Assembly: GCF_003725795.1 (NCBI RefSeq) | Contig: NZ_RBEE01000011.1 | Coordinates: 62,001-126,000, forward strand | Direction: 5' to 3' | DNA: 64,000 nt | Source: Pedobacter jejuensis | GTDB taxonomy: Bacteria; Bacteroidota; Bacteroidia; Sphingobacteriales; Sphingobacteriaceae | Shown here: positions 62,281 through 64,000 of the stretch, in pieces | How the letters are laid out: every line of letters begins with the position of its first letter | How positions within the stretch are numbered: position 1 is the stretch's first letter | Notes under the pieces: generated by a model | Seen by the model: only the letters and a program-made list of their open reading frames with translations | Databases searched by the model: none | Told to the model about the DNA's origin: nothing | Made by a program: the position numbers and the translations under genes

Positions 62281-64000
62281 ATGATGAAATGCGGTAGATC
62301 TTTACTTTTGCTGCTGCTTGGCCTTTCTGCATTTATGTTTACCAATGCTCAGGAAGTTGTAAATGATCATATGTTTCACGAACTTCCTGAAGCAAAAAAC
62401 TATAGTGATTTTGACAGTAAAGGCTTTTTAATCAACCGGAAAAGGACCTTTATTGTTTCGGCTGGGATGGAATATGCCCGGGTGCCACATCAGTTGTGGA
62501 GGGAGCGTTTGCTACAACTTAAACGCGGTGGCTTTAATTGTATTGAGATTTATACCATCTGGAATTATCATGAACCTTTAGAAGGGAAATTTGAGTTTGA
62601 TGGAGACAAGAACTTGGATCAGTTTCTGGCGTTAATTAAAGAATTAGGCCTTTATTCTATTGTGCGTGTCGGTCCTTACTATTGTGCAGAATGGGATCAG
62701 GGTGGATATCCTACCTGGCTTCGATTTAAACCTGGTTTGCGGGTGAGAGAAGATAATGCAGAATTTAAAAAATACGTAGATCGTTTCTTTGATCGGCTGC
62801 TACCTATTGTAATGAAACACCAGATTACAAAAGGTGGTTCCGTGATTTTGATACAACTGGAAAATGAACATCCAAAAGGCTGGGGAACAGATATGCCTAA
62901 TGATTACTTTAAACACCTGCAAAGCAAATCGCTGGCTATGGGGATGGAAATTCCTTACTTTTTTAGCGGCTTACACCATGCTACTGATCCTGCAGGAAAG
63001 GGAAAACTGGATGATCCAAAAAGACCAAACCCTTGGTTTTCTACAGAATTTTGGAGCGTTTGGTATTCACAGTATGGTGCAAAACCAACAGATGCACCCC
63101 TTTACGATCGCCGAACCTGGAAAATCATTGCACATGGCGGCAACGGCTATAACTTTTATATGGCCCATGGTGGCTCTAACTTTGGATACACCAATAATGA
63201 TGAAGATGCAGCCTCATACGATTATGGCGCTGCGGTTGGACAGGCAGGAGATTTGCGTCCGCTTTATTTTACTTTTAAACGTGCGGGCTATTTTGCACGC
63301 AGTTTCCAGGAAATTTTGGAAAACAGTACCGATGCATCTGCAGCTTATCAATACTTAACAAATGATACTTCACTCCATATTAATGCAAGGAAGAGCGATG
63401 CCGGAACACTGATCTTTCTTGATAATCCGGCGGAAAAACAGTTAACCAAAACGATTACTGTTAAAGGTTTGCCATCTTTTACTATTAACTTATTGCCCGG
63501 CGAATTATATCCAATTGTACATCAGTTTAAATTAAATGATAAAGTAGAATTGAATTGGGGATTGTCAAGGATATTCGGTGTTGTTAAACAGCAAAATACA
63601 ACAACTATTTTGGTAGAAGCAAATGCTGGTGATCCAATCTATCTGAATCTTATTACGACTGTAAAAGCAATTGTAAGATCAACCGTTAACTCTGGCGATT
63701 TGAAAGTAAGCGGCAAAAACGTAACTTTAAATACGGTGTTTACACCATCGGAACAATCTTCCCTTTATCTTTTTAAAGCAGGCGATCAACTAATTCGGAT
63801 TGTGGTATTGGATAAAGCAGCTACCAATAAAACATGGATCACATCCGAAACAGGAAAAGAAGCGATAGTGACAGGTGTTTCCTATCTTGGTGAAGCGAAG
63901 TTAAGTAGCACAAGCTTTCAAGCAGCGGCAAGCTATCCATTAACAGGCGCAAAAGATACCCAGGCAATGCTTTACCTCGAAGACGGATTAAAAAAAATGA
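62281..64000 (+). CDS. Beta-galactosidase, GH35 (partial, 3' end outside window)
   Basis: From ATG 62281 about 573 codons run to the window end without stop. The signal peptide is MMKCGRSLLLLLLGLSAFMF...AQ. The GH35 barrel shows SAGMEYARVPHQLWRERLLQLKRGGFNCIEIYTIWNYHEP, RVGPYYCAEWDQGGYPTWL, the acid/base Glu196 in GGSVILIQLENEHP, and the likely nucleophile Glu256 in WFSTEFWSVWYSQYG, followed by NFYMAHGGSNFGYTNND. The remaining part is the beta-rich C-terminal region. It cuts terminal beta-linked galactose. 31 bases after the GH89 gene, it belongs to the same operon. Confidence 0.93.
   Translation, partial: MMKCGRSLLLLLLGLSAFMFTNAQEVVNDHMFHELPEAKNYSDFDSKGFLINRKRTFIVSAGMEYARVPHQLWRERLLQLKRGGFNCIEIYTIWNYHEPLEGKFEFDGDKNLDQFLALIKELGLYSIVRVGPYYCAEWDQGGYPTWLRFKPGLRVREDNAEFKKYVDRFFDRLLPIVMKHQITKGGSVILIQLENEHPKGWGTDMPNDYFKHLQSKSLAMGMEIPYFFSGLHHATDPAGKGKLDDPKRPNPWFSTEFWSVWYSQYGAKPTDAPLYDRRTWKIIAHGGNGYNFYMAHGGSNFGYTNNDEDAASYDYGAAVGQAGDLRPLYFTFKRAGYFARSFQEILENSTDASAAYQYLTNDTSLHINARKSDAGTLIFLDNPAEKQLTKTITVKGLPSFTINLLPGELYPIVHQFKLNDKVELNWGLSRIFGVVKQQNTTTILVEANAGDPIYLNLITTVKAIVRSTVNSGDLKVSGKNVTLNTVFTPSEQSSLYLFKAGDQLIRIVVLDKAATNKTWITSETGKEAIVTGVSYLGEAKLSSTSFQAAASYPLTGAKDTQAMLYLEDGLKKM

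Noticed and set aside
62864..63358. 164-codon plus-strand ORF
   Set aside because: It is an out-of-frame reading of the GH35 gene, whose true frame from 62281 shows both catalytic motifs and stays open to the window end.

Overview
The window looks like the chromosome of a member of the Bacteroidota, most likely the Sphingobacteriaceae (Pedobacter-like). The evidence is a SusC/SusD pair, a type IX secretion plug protein, a TamA-like lipoprotein, A-rich starts without Shine-Dalgarno sequences, promoters of the TTTG/TAnnTTTG type, low GC, and many intergenic palindromic repeats. Placement below family level is inference. I see no phage, transposase, integrase, CRISPR array or rRNA.

Layout. 1-8.4 kb: housekeeping and unknown genes (MazG, cut by the window edge; a DoxX-like protein; an AI-2E-type permease; MnmD; YjbR; SRPBCC; DUF2625; an M13 peptidase). 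8.4-15.3 kb: a Zn/Cd-type P-type ATPase, a frameshifted Uma2 gene, repeat-rich DNA, valS carrying an in-frame repeat-derived insert, and a tandem array of a ~197 bp repeat. 15.3-25.9 kb: a Gfo/Idh oxidoreductase with a DUF1080 glycoside-cleaving enzyme, a lone HsdR-N nuclease-fold protein beside holA, a metzincin, a lipoprotein, an EVE protein, an antiporter and a thioesterase. 26-31.5 kb: cytoplasmic alpha-amylase and the T9SS plug gene, bracketed by two clusters of one palindromic repeat, then an ABC-F protein. 31.8-37.2 kb: NUDIX, an Rrf2 regulator with its probable target reductase, pyrD, AlkD-like, a 56-aa basic protein, tRNA-Cys and a SpoU methyltransferase. 37.2-47.4 kb: TamL, a patatin/beta-barrel protein with a small membrane partner, TspO, a frameshifted M28 peptidase, two unknowns and an alpha-glucan phosphorylase. 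48-64 kb: carbohydrate use: xylB-xylA-lacI, GH43, a ROK regulator, and a polysaccharide utilization locus susC-susD-GH89-GH35 that runs off the end.

The genes with the clearest joint role are the sugar genes. GH43 can release xylose or arabinose, which XylA and XylB feed into the pentose phosphate pathway; a palindrome before xylB is a good operator for the LacI protein encoded downstream. The susCD locus imports and cuts a glycan with terminal alpha-GlcNAc and beta-Gal, and the divergent ROK gene is its likely regulator. The amylase and the glucan phosphorylase point to alpha-glucan or glycogen turnover.

The least ordinary part is the repeats. At least five families of palindromic or dispersed repeats fill the gaps between genes, and one sequence of this type lies in frame inside valS. 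Two genes (Uma2, M28) carry apparent single-base deletions; these may be real or sequencing errors.
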